DNA from: Ravibacter sp964559125
Lineage (GTDB): Bacteria > Bacteroidota > Bacteroidia > Cytophagales > Spirosomataceae
Direction of reading: 5' to 3'
Length of the DNA: 64,000 nucleotides
NCBI GenBank assembly: GCA_964559125.1
Contig: CAZLGW010000022.1
Span: 33,385-97,384 of the forward strand
The notes under the pieces were generated by a model. That model worked only from the letters and a program-made list of their open reading frames with translations. It made no database searches and was not told the origin of the DNA. Positions 63,146 through 64,000 of this stretch are shown in pieces (the first letter of the stretch is position 1; each line of letters begins with the position of its first letter). A program made the translations under genes and the position numbers.

Positions 63146-63964
63146 ATGGAAAAACATAGACAAATGCTTCGGCTGGTATGTAGAATCATGAAAATCACGA
63201 TATATCAGCTCCTGTTAACCTTTTTATTTGCAGGGGCGAGTTTTGCCAGAACCGCAGATGCCCAGAACACATTAGCCCGGAAGATATCTATCCAGGCTGA
63301 GAACCAGGGGCTTCGGAATGTCCTCAGCCAGATTCAGAGGCTTGCCGACGTACGCTTCACCTACAGCTCAGCGTTGATTTCACCTCGTCAGAAAGTAACG
63401 ATTACCGCTTATCAGCAGCCTTTATCCAATGTCCTGGATCAGCTGTTTCAGGATGCGGGTATCCGCTACAAGCTGGAGGGGAAGCAGATCATTTTGCGGA
63501 GTCGCCCATTGAACGATTCCTCGGAAGAGAATAATATTAACAATACTATCGAAGTACTAACTGATCGAAATATCCGGGGAACAGTTTCGGATGAAAAGGG
63601 TGCGTCGTTGCCCGGGGTTAGTATTCTAGTAAAAGGGACACAAGGCGGTACGATTACGGATTCGGATGGGCGGTTTGACATAGATGTCCCTGACGGTAGC
63701 GCCGTACTGGTATTTTCATTTGTGGGGTATGTGAGCCAGGAGGTGGTAGTGGGGAGCCGAAATAGGATCGATATATCATTGCAGGTGGATGAAAAAAGCC
63801 TAGAAGAAGTCGTGGTGGTAGGATATGGAGAGCAATCAAGGACGAAGTTAACATCCGCAATTTCAAAGCTTGACAAAAAAGTACTAGAGCATGCCGCAAT
63901 AGCAAATGTGGGGTCTGCTTTACAGGGAACAATTCCAGGTCTAAGGGCAATGTCGTTGACTTAA
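63146..63964 (+). pseudogene. SusC/RagA transporter with STN domain, cut off in the plug (locus 3)
   Basis: 272 residues from the ATG at 63146. Signal peptide (YQLLLTFLFAGASFARTADA), STN domain (ISIQAENQGLRNVLSQIQRL), carboxypeptidase-regulatory domain (IRGTVSDEKGASLPGVSILV), TonB box region (EVVVVGYGEQSRTKLTSAIS) and the first part of the plug to LQGTIPGLR. It then reads AMSLT and stops at 63962-63964, where complete homologues continue with an RG-rich plug loop and a barrel of about 800 residues. The break lies at the last 50 bp of the window, so an insertion is suspected. No SusD is visible. Confidence 0.85.
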
Positions 63965-64000
63965 TGTTTTTTAGAGTTTTTTATAGGCCATATAGTGTTT
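63950..64000. mobile_element. Possible left end of an insertion sequence interrupting susC
   Basis: From about 63950 the sequence no longer follows SusC coding sense and becomes AT-rich (ATGTTTTTTAGAGTTTTTTA). Interruption of a conserved plug domain in an otherwise clean frame is typical of an IS insertion. The window ends before a transposase or the second terminal repeat could be seen, so this is inference only; the alternative is a small deletion or frameshift. Confidence 0.3.

Noticed and set aside
1..64000. CRISPR arrays, tRNA or rRNA genes, prophage
   Set aside because: No regularly spaced repeats, cloverleaf-like conserved segments or phage structural genes were noticed on reading both strands; a dedicated scan was not possible.

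Overview
The window looks like a chromosomal segment from a Bacteroidota member, most likely Cytophagales/Spirosomaceae-like. The evidence is three SusC-type TonB-dependent receptors, two with an adjacent SusD-like lipoprotein, three FecI/FecR-type sigma and anti-sigma pairs feeding them, a type IX secretion C-terminal sorting domain, DUF4374 and PepSY iron-uptake proteins, and several copies of the Bacteroidota -7 promoter element TAnnTTTG. Family assignments come from reading motifs by eye; no database search was possible. No tRNA, rRNA or CRISPR array was seen.

Layout. 1-1.3 kb: end of an IPP isomerase gene, a DUF486 membrane protein and a small lipoprotein. 1.4-12.2 kb (minus strand): locus 1, with an ECF sigma factor, FecR, SusC, SusD-like protein and CocE-type hydrolase, plus a sialidase-fold protein; a 49-residue zinc-ribbon gene hides between them on the plus strand. 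12.3-16.7 kb: RidA, a YdeI-like protein, two lipoproteins, and an ECF sigma factor coupled to a protein that joins an inner-membrane segment to a beta-barrel. 16.8-21.7 kb (minus): a KAS III-like enzyme, BON protein, two cold-shock-domain proteins, a DEAD-box helicase with a long structured leader, and a fatty-acid desaturase, which together look like a cold-response neighbourhood. 21.8-26.3 kb: a membrane-anchored endo/exonuclease/phosphatase, a C25-like peptidase with a T9SS tail, and a Na/Pi cotransporter.

26.3-36.1 kb is an iron/xenosiderophore locus resembling the Xus system of Bacteroides: TonB receptor, DUF4374 lipoprotein, two ABC half-transporters (one cut off just after Walker A), a methyltransferase, and a divergent DUF3325-DUF3649-PepSY operon. 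36.1-52.2 kb (minus) is locus 2: sigma, FecR, SusC, SusD, three FAD-dependent oxidoreductases, a sulfatase, a sialidase-fold protein and an SGNH hydrolase. No classical glycoside hydrolase is recognisable in it, and the SGNH hydrolase has its catalytic blocks in circularly permuted order. 52.4-58.3 kb holds an SDR-TPR-sterol-desaturase cassette bracketed by a 153-bp direct repeat derived from the 3' end of a TPR gene, with a sigma-factor fragment at one repeat edge. 58.5-64 kb: an AT-rich MacB/FtsX-type permease, then locus 3 (sigma, FecR, SusC), whose SusC stops in the plug domain close to the window end.

How it works together. The three sigma/FecR/SusC sets fit cell-surface signalling: each SusC carries an N-terminal STN domain that could signal to its FecR, which would release the sigma factor. 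The window also shows several broken genes and abrupt junctions (26.34, 36.09, 52.95/56.57 and 63.95 kb), indicating a region that has been rearranged repeatedly.
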